DNA of 64,000 nt from Leptotrichia wadei (lineage in GTDB: Bacteria > Fusobacteriota > Fusobacteriia > Fusobacteriales > Leptotrichiaceae), in assembly GCF_007990545.2 (NCBI RefSeq), contig NZ_AP019829.2, forward strand, positions 1,054,001 through 1,118,000, given 5' to 3'. A program made the translations under genes and the position numbers. This document shows, in pieces, positions 51,456-60,823 of this stretch (within the stretch, counting starts at the first letter, position 1; every line of letters starts with the position of its first letter). The notes beneath the pieces were generated by a model. That model was not told where the DNA came from, searched no databases, and saw only the letters and a list, made by a program, of their open reading frames with translations.

Positions 51456-52961
51456 TTACCATTTTCTTTTTCTTCTTAAAATTTTTTTTATTAAATCTTT
51501 TCTAAAAATAAATATTAGAATAAACCAAATAACTAAATATATTATTGCAAATATAATTAAATTAACCACAATTCCATATTTACTATTAAATTTTATCATG
51601 CTCGAAGCCCAATATGAAATCATTGAACTTGCAAATGTCACTCCTAAAATTGCAATATATTTTAGGTTTCTTAATTTTACATATTTTTTGTTTAGCGAAA
51701 TATACAAAATTATAAAGTTCACCATTGCAGAAAATGAAGTTGCAAAAGTTAAGCCTACATGTCTATATTGCTTGTATAAAAGTGCATCTAAAACTATATT
51801 TGTAAATATTGCAGTAAACGATGAAATAACAGGTGTTTTTCTATCTTTATAAACATAATGGCTTCTTGTAAGAAGATGTATTGTTGAGAAAAATAGAAGT
51901 CCTAAAGCATAAAATTGTAGTGTTTCTGAAGTAACTTTTACAGCGATTGCATTAAATTTTCCTCTTTCATAAACTAATCTCACTATCTCTTTTGCATATC
52001 CAAATAAAATCACACTTGATGGAACAATTAGGAAAGAAAGCATATATAATCCTTGATGAACAACTCGCTTTACCGTTCTGCTGTCATTTTTTACAACAGC
52101 TTTTGACAATGTCGGGAAAATCACAACGGCTAGTGAAATTGCAAAAACTCCTATCGGAAGCAAATATAATCTACTTGCATAGTTTAATGCACTTGCTGTT
52201 CCTGCTGGAAGTGAAGTTGCAAATCTGTTGTCGACAATTTCATTTATTTGATAGCCAAAAATTCCGACTAATGTTGGAACCATTAAAATAAACATTTCTT
52301 TCACATATTCATCTTTTAGGTTTAAAATAAATTTATATTTTTTCATAATTTGAAAAAATTGCGGAAGCATTATCACTAATTGAAAAACTCCAGAAAGTAA
52401 ATAAGCCACACCAAGCCCGTAAATCCCCATTTTATTTTTTAATAGCAAAGTTCCAACTATGATTGTCAAGTTAAATACAATTCCCATCGATGCTGAAACT
52501 GCGAATTTTTTGTAATTATTTAGTAATGACGACACAACTCCAGATAGTGCAATGAATAAAAAGTAAAAAGCTACGATTTTTAATAAGTTATTTGCTGCAT
52601 CAAATCTTTTTGGGTCGTTAAAACCTGTTGTCACCTTTAAAATTTGTTTGGAAAAGAATATCATAATTACAGAAAGTGTCGATGTAAATGCAACTATTAA
52701 ATTCAAAAGCGAAAATACAAAGTCATCTGTTCTCTCTTTTCCCTCTTCTTCTATTCCACGATTATAAATCGGAATAAATACCGTTCCAAGCGAACCTTCT
52801 CCAAATAATGTCGTAAAAAAGTTTGGAATTTTTGTAGCACTGACATAAGCGTCTGTCATTCCTGTCGCTCCAAAGACACTTCCAATAATCATTTCCCTTA
52901 TGAGTCCTAAAATTCGGCTTAACATATTTATTATCATTACTATGAAACTAGATTTAAACAT
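51456..52961 (-). CDS. murJ: Lipid II flippase MurJ
   Basis: 501 residues with about 14 membrane helices. The N-terminus SRILGLIREMIIGSVFG, TDAYVSATKIPNFFTTLF and GEGSLGTVFIPIY is diagnostic of MurJ/MviN; the later helix with RLYLLPIGVFAISLAVVIFP also fits. It flips lipid-linked peptidoglycan precursors to the outer face of the inner membrane. AAGGAG lies upstream of the ATG. scpA is 43 bases upstream on the same strand. Confidence 0.95.
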   Translation of the reverse strand: MFKSSFIVMIINMLSRILGLIREMIIGSVFGATGMTDAYVSATKIPNFFTTLFGEGSLGTVFIPIYNRGIEEEGKERTDDFVFSLLNLIVAFTSTLSVIMIFFSKQILKVTTGFNDPKRFDAANNLLKIVAFYFLFIALSGVVSSLLNNYKKFAVSASMGIVFNLTIIVGTLLLKNKMGIYGLGVAYLLSGVFQLVIMLPQFFQIMKKYKFILNLKDEYVKEMFILMVPTLVGIFGYQINEIVDNRFATSLPAGTASALNYASRLYLLPIGVFAISLAVVIFPTLSKAVVKNDSRTVKRVVHQGLYMLSFLIVPSSVILFGYAKEIVRLVYERGKFNAIAVKVTSETLQFYALGLLFFSTIHLLTRSHYVYKDRKTPVISSFTAIFTNIVLDALLYKQYRHVGLTFATSFSAMVNFIILYISLNKKYVKLRNLKYIAILGVTFASSMISYWASSMIKFNSKYGIVVNLIIFAIIYLVIWFILIFIFRKDLIKKILRRKRKW

Positions 52962-53003
52962 TAAAGTTAATTTCCTTTCTCCTTAATTTTTTTTGTTTCT
53001 ATT

Positions 53004-53717
53004 TTATTTTATGGATTTAATAAAAAAAATATTTTCTTCTACAATTATATCAATTTCCCCATTTTTAAACATATCTAAAATACAAAGAAATAAAGTTACT
53101 ATTCTAGATTTAGAAAACTTATTTTTTAATAGATGATTAAATTCAACTTTTCGATCTTCCTTTATAATTTCAGAAATTTCATTATGAGCTTCTTCTGTTG
53201 AATAATTATCATCTTCTAAGTTTAGAATCATCCTTTCTCCTAAATTATCTTTTTTCATCATTTTTGAATTAATTAAATTATTTAAACTTTTGAATAAATT
53301 ATCTAAATTTAGGCTTGAAATATCATATTCAATTATTTCATTCCCTATACTTTCCGTTCCTGTTCTTGTATGTGGAACATTATACTCATTTTCATATTTT
53401 GAGAACAACTCAGAAATCTCCTTAAATAATTGATATTCTATTATTTTTTTTTCTAGGTTTTCAATTTTTTCAATTTTTTTATCTCTATTTAATATTGAAT
53501 AAGCCTTAATCTCAATTAAATCAGTTGCCATTATTAAGAATTCAACTTTTATTTTTAAATTTAATCCCTTTTGTGTGTGAATATAACTTAAATAATCGTC
53601 TATAATTTGTGAAATATTTATTGAATTTATATCCATCTTCTTTTTTTCAATTAAATGAATAAGTAAATCAAGAGGCCCTTCAAAATTTTCAATTTTTATT
53701 TGTATTATATTTTCCAT
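53004..53717 (-). CDS. scpA: Segregation and condensation protein A
   Basis: 237 residues. The N-terminal ENFEGPLDLLIHLIEKKKM is the ScpA kleisin signature, followed by INISQIIDDYLSYI and an acidic, variable middle; a C-terminal winged-helix segment (SRIVTLFLCILDMFKNGEI) contacts the SMC head. ScpA links SMC dimers for chromosome compaction. scpB is not next to it here. Its start is close behind ribF (three-base gap), so it belongs to the ribF-scpA-murJ transcript. Confidence 0.93.
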   Translation of the reverse strand: MENIIQIKIENFEGPLDLLIHLIEKKKMDINSINISQIIDDYLSYIHTQKGLNLKIKVEFLIMATDLIEIKAYSILNRDKKIEKIENLEKKIIEYQLFKEISELFSKYENEYNVPHTRTGTESIGNEIIEYDISSLNLDNLFKSLNNLINSKMMKKDNLGERMILNLEDDNYSTEEAHNEISEIIKEDRKVEFNHLLKNKFSKSRIVTLFLCILDMFKNGEIDIIVEENIFFIKSIK

Positions 53718-53720
53718 ATT

Positions 53721-54725
53721 CTACCTATTTTCTTTTTGACATTTATCTTTATCTAAAATCTTATTTTTCCAATAATATACATCTTTTCCAATTTGTTCTT
53801 TTAATTCCTCTACTGATCCAAATTTTTTTTCACGTCGAATATTTTCTAAAACCTCAATCAAGATAATTTTACCATAAATATCTTCATTAAAATCAAAAAT
53901 ATTAGCTTCAACACTAAGTACTCCAACATCAACTGTAGGATTTTTCCCAATATTCATTACCCCATTATAAATTATGTCATTATCCTGAATATGAATTTTT
54001 ACTCCATAAACTCCAAATTCTGGATAAATCTTATTTTCAAATTTTAAATTTGCTGTAGGAAAACCAATAACCCTTCCAAGTTGCTTTCCATAGACAACTT
54101 CTCCAAGAATAATGAAATTATGCCCGAGAAGTTCTCTAACTTTATCAAAATCTCCTTTTTTAATGAGGTTCCTAACTCTTGTGCTACTTATAACTTCCCC
54201 GTCTTCATCCAGTACAGCATCTTGAATATTTAATTTTATATTTTTCTTCTTTAACAATTTTTTAAGTATGTTAACATTTCCAGATTTATCTTTTCCAAAA
54301 GTGAAGTTAAAACCACAATAAACTTCATTTGCATTTAAAGTATCTATAAGTACTTTTTCTACAAATTCTTTAGGTGAATAATTTTTAACTTTTTCAAACT
54401 GTTCTAAATAAAGATAATCAATTTTACTTTTACTTAATAAGTAGGCCTTTTCAGAACAAGTCGTTATTTTAGTCTGCTTATTTTTTGGATATTCACTAAA
54501 AGTATAAACAATTGTTTTTAAATTTTTTTCTTTTGCTTGTTTTACAGCCTTCTCTAAAATTATCTGATGCCCTTTATGAACGCCATCAAAATTTCCTAAA
54601 ATAACAGTATTTTTACTTTTTTTTATTTCTTCAATATTTTTATGATAATCAGGAATCCCTGTATTAATACAATATTCAATAATCTCCTTTATTTCTGCTA
54701 AATTTTTTGTAATAAATTTTATCAT
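53721..54725 (-). CDS. ribF: Bifunctional riboflavin kinase / FMN adenylyltransferase
   Basis: 334 residues making FMN and FAD from riboflavin. The N-terminal adenylyltransferase half has TVILGNFDGVHKGHQIIL (HxGH) and SSTRVRNLIKKGDF; the C-terminal kinase half has GRVIGFPTANLKF and YGVYGVKI with GVMNIGKNPT. An extra N-terminal stretch of about 35 residues precedes the usual start. The ATG at 54725 is chosen; a TTG one codon earlier is possible. It heads the ribF-scpA-murJ gene group. Confidence 0.94.
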   Translation of the reverse strand: MIKFITKNLAEIKEIIEYCINTGIPDYHKNIEEIKKSKNTVILGNFDGVHKGHQIILEKAVKQAKEKNLKTIVYTFSEYPKNKQTKITTCSEKAYLLSKSKIDYLYLEQFEKVKNYSPKEFVEKVLIDTLNANEVYCGFNFTFGKDKSGNVNILKKLLKKKNIKLNIQDAVLDEDGEVISSTRVRNLIKKGDFDKVRELLGHNFIILGEVVYGKQLGRVIGFPTANLKFENKIYPEFGVYGVKIHIQDNDIIYNGVMNIGKNPTVDVGVLSVEANIFDFNEDIYGKIILIEVLENIRREKKFGSVEELKEQIGKDVYYWKNKILDKDKCQKENR

Positions 54726-55029
54726 CAATTTTCATTCCTTTTTTATACTAAACTCCATTTAAACAATGAATATGTTATAAATCTTTTTACCTGCCTGATA
54801 ATATTTATTTTCAGATAATTAAGATAAATTTTCACTTTTTAAACAGATAATAATATTATTATTTTCTCTCTCTTTAAAAATTAAGTTTATGCTTATTAGA
54901 TTTTATCACAATTTCAATTTAATGTATAGTAAAAAAAGAAAAATGCTAAAAGTTAATAATATAAATAAAAAAAATAGTCATAAACTTAATAAAAATCTAT
55001 GACTATAATTTAATTTTAATTTTTTTGTT
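54726..55029. other. Intergenic region upstream of ribF
   Basis: 304 bp between the ribF start and the bactofilin gene end. It contains the bactofilin terminator at its right end and AT-rich sequence that should hold the ribF promoter; a segment near 54814-54853 resembles one near 10659-10696 (shared CTTTTTAAAC). Confidence 0.5.
54974..55006 (-). terminator. Terminator of the bactofilin gene
   Basis: ATAGTCATA and TATGACTAT form a perfect 9-bp stem; on the minus strand it is followed by a run of eight T. Confidence 0.85.
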
Positions 55030-55536
55030 TTATAGTTCTTTGCTATTTTTTTTTTCAGCAGTTTCTACTTTTGGTTTTTCTTCAACTTTCTTATTTTCTT
55101 TTTTACCTTTACCATCTTCCTCTTTTATAAGAGCAATTTTTATTTTTTTTCTTCCTTCAAACAATCCGCCCTCTTGAATTACAAACACAGCTGATGTTAT
55201 TGTAGCATAGACTTTACCTGTATTTCCAATTTCAACTTTATCTGCTATAATTTCTCCTGAAACTTCTCCATCTACAACCACAGTTTCAGCGGTAATATTT
55301 CCTTTTACTTGCCCAGTTTTTCCAACATGAATGAGTTTATTTCCTTTAATATCACCATTTAGCACACCTTCCATATTAAATACAGAATTTGTTTCAATAG
55401 TCCCTGTTATTGTTGTTTCCATTGAAATTGTACTAATTCCATTTGTATTTTCATCATTATTTGCTGAAAATTGTCTGTTTAATCCTTCGTTTTCTCTTTT
55501 TTCCTTTGATTTTTTTTCACTAGAAAATAATGCCAT
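55030..55536 (-). CDS. Bactofilin (polymer-forming cytoskeletal protein)
   Basis: 168 residues. The central right-handed beta helix (about residues 45-130) shows the usual periodic pattern: ISMETTITGTIETNSVF, MEGVLNGDIKGN, VVVDGEVSGEIIADKVEIG. The N-terminus is polar (SEKKSKEKRENEGLNR) and the C-terminus is a Lys/Glu-rich tail of about 30 residues, both typical linkers of bactofilins. The protein polymerises into membrane-associated scaffolds that place cell-wall enzymes or secretion systems. No M23 peptidase gene is adjacent. AAGGAAG and a hairpin terminator frame the gene. Confidence 0.93.
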   Translation of the reverse strand: MALFSSEKKSKEKRENEGLNRQFSANNDENTNGISTISMETTITGTIETNSVFNMEGVLNGDIKGNKLIHVGKTGQVKGNITAETVVVDGEVSGEIIADKVEIGNTGKVYATITSAVFVIQEGGLFEGRKKIKIALIKEEDGKGKKENKKVEEKPKVETAEKKNSKEL

Positions 55537-55746
55537 TGTTCTTTCCTTCTTCCTTCTTTTATTAATTAATTAAAGTCAAATATATATCATAGTATACTAC
55601 ATTTGATTTGTTTTTTCAAATGTTTTTTAATCTTTTTTATTAAAATTTACTCTTACAGTTTTATTTATTTTAGATTTTTTTCTTTATTTAATTTTTTATC
55701 AACAAAGGTACAATCTTAACTTGTTTTTTTCTAGCAAATAATTTTT

Positions 55747-56595
55747 TTACTTTTTGAAGAATCGACTATAACTACCCAAATTAAAATTTTCAATATTATC
55801 CATAAATTCATCAAAACTATTTGCAACTTTTGCTAATTCAAATGAGAAAAGTACCATATCATCTGCAAAATAAACACCTTTATCAATTTTATTAAGAAAA
55901 AATAAATTTGAGAATGCTCCATTATCATCATAATCGTTATCTAAGTACAGATCATTCCAAACACAAACATAATTTTGTAAAAAATGTCTCTCATATTGAA
56001 CATTTAATAAATTTTCCAAACTAACAAGTTTATATAATAAAATCTTTTTGTGAAATAAACTTTCAGATTTCTTTTTTAACTTTTTCATTTTTTCCCAAGT
56101 TGTCCCAGCATACTCCTTGATAATCTCTCGATATTCTTTAACTTCTTCCAATGAAAATCTTTTCAAAACTTTAGAAATCTCCAGTTTTAATTCATTCATA
56201 AAATCTATAACTTTTTTATCCCCTTTATCAATTTTTTCATTAAATATTTCTATATATATTTTATCAAATATCTCTTTAAATTTTTTTATTTTTTCAAAAT
56301 CAATAAAATTATCAAAACTTTTTTCTGAATCTTTTAAATGAATAATTCCAAACAAAGTTAAAAAAATTTTTTCAAAAAAACTGTATTCTCCATCATAAAG
56401 AAAATCATCAGAAAAATCCATACTCAAAAATGAAATTTTTACATTGTCTTTAAACAAAATAACTTCATATTCTCGCAAGAGTTTTTCATATTTAGTTGGA
56501 AACATTTCAAAAAATTTAGAATTAAAATAATCACTCTCACATTCTCGTTTTCTACTATTCTCAAAATCAACAATATTGTAAATACTACTTCTCAT
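55747..56595 (-). CDS. Hypothetical acidic protein
   Basis: 282 residues, rich in Phe, Asp, Glu and Lys, with no signal peptide or membrane helix and no motif I recognise. It begins MRSSIYNIVDFENSRKREC and contains VKEYREIIKEYAGTTWEKMK and a C-terminal ADDMVLFSFELAKVANSFDE. It lies between the bactofilin and nnr genes on the same strand with gaps of 210 and 25 bases, so it may be part of the nnr transcript. Helical content looks high. Confidence 0.6.
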   Translation of the reverse strand: MRSSIYNIVDFENSRKRECESDYFNSKFFEMFPTKYEKLLREYEVILFKDNVKISFLSMDFSDDFLYDGEYSFFEKIFLTLFGIIHLKDSEKSFDNFIDFEKIKKFKEIFDKIYIEIFNEKIDKGDKKVIDFMNELKLEISKVLKRFSLEEVKEYREIIKEYAGTTWEKMKKLKKKSESLFHKKILLYKLVSLENLLNVQYERHFLQNYVCVWNDLYLDNDYDDNGAFSNLFFLNKIDKGVYFADDMVLFSFELAKVANSFDEFMDNIENFNLGSYSRFFKK

Positions 56596-56620
56596 TAAGT
56601 TTCTTACCTTAAATATTCAA

Positions 56621-58138
56621 TTATACTTCAAAAATTTCTTTCATACATTTTGAAATATTTTCAATAATATGACTTGCATTCACAATATACTGTTGCTCTA
56701 CCAACTTATCAGCTATTTTACCATGCAAATATGCCCCTATACAAGCAGATTCCGCTAACCCATATTTTTGTCCCGCCAATGAACAGATTATACCAGTCAA
56801 GCAATCTCCCATTCCTCCGTTTGCCATACGGGAATTTCCTGTACTATTCACAAAAAGAGTTTTCCTATCTGTAATAACTGTATTTTTCCCCTTTAAAAGT
56901 AAAGTTATTTCATATTTTTGAGCAAAATCTTTCGCTATTTCAAGTTTATTTTTATTAATTTCTTCTGGAGAAAATCCTGATAATCTTGAAAATTCAACTA
57001 AATGTGGGGTTAATACACTTCTATTTTTTATTTTTTCAAAAAGTCCTTTATTTTCAGATAATAAATTCAAAGCATCAGCATCTAGCACAAGTTTTATCAA
57101 ATTTCCTTTATTATTTCTCTCAATGCTGATTAGTTTTTCAAATATTTTCAATGCCTTCTGACTTTTCCCAATTCCAGGCCCAATAGCGATCACATCACTA
57201 TTTAGGATTTCATTTTCCAGTTTTTCAAAATTTTTTTCTATGTTTTCAAAATTTATCGGAAAACTCATAGCTTCAGGAACAAATACGTTAAGTGAAAAAT
57301 TATTTTTATCAGTAATTACAGTTGTAAGCCCAGCTCCACTTCTTACACACGATTTTGCCACGATATTCCCTGCACCATAGAATCCACTACTTCCAGCAAA
57401 AATTAATACTTTCCCAAAATCTCCCTTATGAGAATTTTCATCTCTTTTTATATGAAAACCTTTTATTATTTCAGATGTTAAGTAATATTCACTGACAATA
57501 TGATCAATATTATTTTTATTTAATCCAATATTTTCAATAATCACTGTTCCTAAATATTCTTTTATATCTGATTTTAAAAAGCCTTTTTTATATGTGACAA
57601 AAGAAATGGTAACATCAGCTTTAACAGATACTCCCATTATTTCTCCAGTATCGCCATTAATTCCAGATGGAATATCAATTGCATAAACTTTTTTATTTTT
57701 AGAATATTCATTTATCTTCAAAATAATATCTTTATAAGTGCCTTTTATTTCTGAATTTAACCCTGTTCCAAAAATCCCTTCAATAACAATGTCACATTCT
57801 AAAAGCAGCTTATCCAATTCTTCCAACTTATAAAAAATTTCAATTCCTGAATTTTTACAAATTTCATAATTTACAAAACAGTCATTGCTCATATTTTCAT
57901 CACTAATACAAAAAATCTTAACATTCTTATCTTTTGAAAATAATTGTCGTGCGATTGCATATCCATCGCCTCCATTATTTCCCTTTCCACAAATAATAAG
58001 AAAATTATCTTCATTCTTGCTAATATGCTTTGTAAATGAAATCGCTGCATTTTCCATAAGCATAATACTCGGTATTCTCAATTCATTAATCGCATAACTG
58101 TCAATTTTTCTTGTAGTTTCGTTTCCACCTAATAACAT
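56621..58138 (-). CDS. nnr: Bifunctional NAD(P)H-hydrate repair enzyme
   Basis: 505 residues repairing hydrated NAD(P)H. The N-terminal NnrE epimerase half has MLMENAA, CGKGNNGGDGYAIARQL and IPSGINGDTG; the C-terminal NnrD dehydratase half has VLIFAGSSGFYGAG, DVIAIGPGIGKSQK, LLKGKNTVI and NGGMGDCLTGIICSLAGQ (catalytic Asp in GMGDCLTG). The ATG at 58138 is chosen, since GGGGTG lies just before it; upstream ATG 58144 overlaps the ribosome site. Confidence 0.93.
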   Translation of the reverse strand: MLLGGNETTRKIDSYAINELRIPSIMLMENAAISFTKHISKNEDNFLIICGKGNNGGDGYAIARQLFSKDKNVKIFCISDENMSNDCFVNYEICKNSGIEIFYKLEELDKLLLECDIVIEGIFGTGLNSEIKGTYKDIILKINEYSKNKKVYAIDIPSGINGDTGEIMGVSVKADVTISFVTYKKGFLKSDIKEYLGTVIIENIGLNKNNIDHIVSEYYLTSEIIKGFHIKRDENSHKGDFGKVLIFAGSSGFYGAGNIVAKSCVRSGAGLTTVITDKNNFSLNVFVPEAMSFPINFENIEKNFEKLENEILNSDVIAIGPGIGKSQKALKIFEKLISIERNNKGNLIKLVLDADALNLLSENKGLFEKIKNRSVLTPHLVEFSRLSGFSPEEINKNKLEIAKDFAQKYEITLLLKGKNTVITDRKTLFVNSTGNSRMANGGMGDCLTGIICSLAGQKYGLAESACIGAYLHGKIADKLVEQQYIVNASHIIENISKCMKEIFEV

Positions 58139-58168
58139 TTTCATCACCCCATTATGTCCTGTTATTTT

Positions 58169-59020
58169 TTAAATATCAAAATCCTGAAACTTTCCATCTT
58201 TTAATATTTTAACACTTTTAAATCCAATTTTTCGTATAATTTCCAAACTCTCATCAAAATAAAAATCAATGTTTTGAACTTCATGTGCATCTGAAGAAAT
58301 GGTAACTGGAATATTTTTAGCTAAAATTCTTTCAAGTATAAAAGAACTTGGATAAGGTGTCTGAGTCCATCCACGTGACATTCCTCCTGTGTTAATTTCA
58401 ACAATTGCTCCAGATTTAGCAATTTCATCCAATACATATTCGACTTTATTTTTATACCAATCAGCACTTTCATCAAAATATTTAAAATCTTTATTAAATT
58501 TTTTTACCAAATCCAAATGCCCAATAATATCAGGCTTTTGAGTGTGCACCATTTTTACGATATTATCAAAATATGCTTCAATAAATGCCTTTTTATCTTC
58601 ATTTGCATAATTTTTTATTCCGTACTCTAAAATTTCAGGCGTATTATCAACACAGTAATACTCATCCTTTTCTTTATCCTTTATATAATGAACCGATCCG
58701 ATTCTAAAATCAAGTCCTAAATTTTTATCAAGTTTTGAATTAAATCCCGAATAAAAATCAGCCTCAATACCAACATAAACTTGAATTCTATCTTTATATT
58801 TCTCTTTCAAATTTTTTAATTCTTTCAAATATTCTAATGTTCCTTTTTCAGACATACAATATTCCGTATCAAATTTTGTGAAAGAATGCCCTGAAAGACC
58901 AACACTTGTAAATCCTTTTTCTATTGCTGTTAAAATATAGTCTTCAGCATTGTTTTTTCCATCGCAGTAAAATGTGTGAGCATGAAGATTTGATGGGAAA
59001 ATTATTATTTTAGTTTTCAT
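58169..59020 (-). CDS. hisK: PHP-family histidinol-phosphatase
   Basis: 283 residues. PHP metal motifs: NLHAHTFYCDGKN (first His pair), GLSGHSF, GIEADFYSG, IGSVHYI, DIIGHLDLVKKF, VEINTGGMSRG and ISSDAHEV. HisK/HisJ-type enzymes hydrolyse histidinol phosphate to histidinol, the eighth step of histidine synthesis. The adjoining hisIE, hisF and hisA genes on the same strand support this role. AAGGAG precedes the ATG. Confidence 0.92.
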   Translation of the reverse strand: MKTKIIIFPSNLHAHTFYCDGKNNAEDYILTAIEKGFTSVGLSGHSFTKFDTEYCMSEKGTLEYLKELKNLKEKYKDRIQVYVGIEADFYSGFNSKLDKNLGLDFRIGSVHYIKDKEKDEYYCVDNTPEILEYGIKNYANEDKKAFIEAYFDNIVKMVHTQKPDIIGHLDLVKKFNKDFKYFDESADWYKNKVEYVLDEIAKSGAIVEINTGGMSRGWTQTPYPSSFILERILAKNIPVTISSDAHEVQNIDFYFDESLEIIRKIGFKSVKILKDGKFQDFDI

Positions 59021-59056
59021 TTTTATCAGCTCCTTGTATTGTGATATAATGTTTTT

Positions 59057-59710
59057 TTACTTTTCACCACCCATTTTTTCCTGTTTCACCTTATGATCAA
59101 CAACATGTCTTTTAGCCAGTTCATCTTTCACATCTTGAATAGTAAGCCCTTGCTCAATCATTAAAACCAAAGTGTGATAATATAAATCTGCAATTTCATA
59201 TCTCAATTCATCATTATCATTATTTTTAGCCCCAATTATAACTTCCGTACATTCTTCTCCAACTTTTTTTAAAATTTTATCAAGCCCTTTTTCAAACAAA
59301 TAAGTCGTATAAGATTTTTCATTTGGATTAACTTTTCTATCTTTTATCAATTCATAAAGTTTTTCAGGCGTAAAACTGCTATAATCTTCTGCTTCAAACA
59401 ATGAATTAAAAAAGCAACTTTCAGCACCAGTATGACAAGCAGGCCCATCTTTTTTTACTTCCACAAGCAAAGCATCCGCATCACAATCATATTTTACTGA
59501 AACAACATGCTGATAATTCCCTGAAGTTTCCCCTTTTAGCCAAAGTTCTTGTCTACTTCTGCTAAAAAAACAAGTTTTCTTATCTCTTAAAGTTATTTCA
59601 AGACTTTCTTTATTCATATACGCAAGTGTCAATACTTCTTTTGTATAATAATCCTGTATTATCACAGGAACAAGTCCTTTTTCATCAAATTTTATTTGCT
59701 CTATATTCAT
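59057..59710 (-). CDS. hisIE: Fused phosphoribosyl-AMP cyclohydrolase / phosphoribosyl-ATP pyrophosphatase
   Basis: 217 residues. The N-terminal HisI half has AYMNKESLEITLRDKKTCFF, SRSRQELWLKGETSGN and DCDADALL, with Cys ligands (ACHTGAESCFF); the C-terminal HisE half has KVGEECTEVIIGAKN and RYEIADLYYHTLVL. It catalyses steps two and three of histidine synthesis. AGAGG precedes the ATG at 59710. The hisK gene follows 36 bases later. Confidence 0.96.
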   Translation of the reverse strand: MNIEQIKFDEKGLVPVIIQDYYTKEVLTLAYMNKESLEITLRDKKTCFFSRSRQELWLKGETSGNYQHVVSVKYDCDADALLVEVKKDGPACHTGAESCFFNSLFEAEDYSSFTPEKLYELIKDRKVNPNEKSYTTYLFEKGLDKILKKVGEECTEVIIGAKNNDNDELRYEIADLYYHTLVLMIEQGLTIQDVKDELAKRHVVDHKVKQEKMGGEK

Positions 59711-59738
59711 TTTTACCTCTTTTCTAAAATTATTTATT

Positions 59739-59950
59739 TTAATATTTTAATATTTCTCTCAATAAGTAAATATACTTTAATAAATCTTCCATTTCAAAAA
59801 CAGAAACTTCATAAATCATTTCTCTTCCTTTTACATATAAATCACACTTCGTAAAATTTCTTCTTTTATTTCATCTTTATATTTCTGAACTTTTGGATTT
59901 TTAAATTTATACTCAAACATACTTTCATCAACTAAATCCACTTTTTTCAT
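59739..59950 (-). pseudogene. Small hypothetical gene with a frameshift
   Basis: The minus-strand ATG at 59950 (preceded by AAGAAGAA) opens MKKVDLVDESMFEYKFKNPK and runs to KEEILRSVIYM then stop. One base earlier the other frame gives NFTKCDLYVKGREMIYEVSV and continues to REILKY at 59739. Together this is a coherent 77-residue protein with a single missing base near 59855. No family recognised. It lies between hisF and hisIE. Confidence 0.55.
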
Positions 59951-59995
59951 AATAATTTCTTCTTAGTTCATTTTCAAAATTTTTCTCATTAAATG

Positions 59996-60751
59996 TCAAA
60001 TTCTCATCTCAACGCCATTACTCTTCAAATACTTTTTCAACTTCATAATTTCCACTTCTTTAAAATGAAAAATCGAAGCTGCAAGTCCTGCATCAATTCC
60101 TGGAATTTTAAATAACTCTCTAAAATGCTCCATATTTCCAGCTCCACCTGATGCAACTATTGGGATTGATAATTTTTGTGATAAAATTTCAAGTAATTCC
60201 AAGTCAAATCCATTTTTAACTCCATCTGTGTCGATACTATTTACAACAACTTCTCCAGCACCATTTTCCTGACCATTTACAAACCACTCTATCGCATCAA
60301 TCCCAGTACTTTCTCTTCCACCTTTTGCAAAAACTTTAAATTTTCCATCAACTCGTTTTACATCGACTGACAAAACTACACATTGATCTCCATATTTTTT
60401 TGCAGCTTCTTCAATTAATTTTGGATTTCTTATTGCCCCAGAATTTACGCTCACCTTATCAGCTCCAGCTTTTAAAACTCTATCAAAATCATCCAGCGTA
60501 TTTATTCCACCGCCAACAGTAAGCGGAATAAATATTTGACTCGCCACTTCTTTCAAAATATCTGTAAACAAGCCTCTTTCCTCAACCGAAGCCGTAATAT
60601 CATAAAAAACAAGCTCATCAGCCCCAGATTTATTGTAAAATTTAGCAAGCTCAACTGGACTGTCAACTTCTTTTATCCCAGTAAAGTTCACACCTTTCAC
60701 TACTTTCCCATTTCTCACATCAAGACACGGAATTATTCTTTTTGCAAGCAT
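59996..60751 (-). CDS. hisF: Imidazole glycerol phosphate synthase, cyclase subunit
   Basis: 251 residues, TIM barrel. MLAKRIIPCLDVRNGKVVKG, ITASVEERG, LTVGGGINTLDDF, ADKVSVNSGAI, GAGEVVVNSIDTDGVKNG and IPIVASGGAGNMEHF are the HisF markers, with the catalytic Asp residues in CLDV and IDTDG. It uses ammonia from HisH to make imidazole glycerol phosphate and AICAR. The partner hisH lies at 62609-63244, separated by hisA and a secreted-protein gene. Confidence 0.97.
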   Translation of the reverse strand: MLAKRIIPCLDVRNGKVVKGVNFTGIKEVDSPVELAKFYNKSGADELVFYDITASVEERGLFTDILKEVASQIFIPLTVGGGINTLDDFDRVLKAGADKVSVNSGAIRNPKLIEEAAKKYGDQCVVLSVDVKRVDGKFKVFAKGGRESTGIDAIEWFVNGQENGAGEVVVNSIDTDGVKNGFDLELLEILSQKLSIPIVASGGAGNMEHFRELFKIPGIDAGLAASIFHFKEVEIMKLKKYLKSNGVEMRI

Positions 60752-60823
60752 TCTTATACCTACTTTCTTTGTTAAATTTATTTATTTAGCCTATTATAAA
60801 TTTTTATACACAACTAAAAAATA

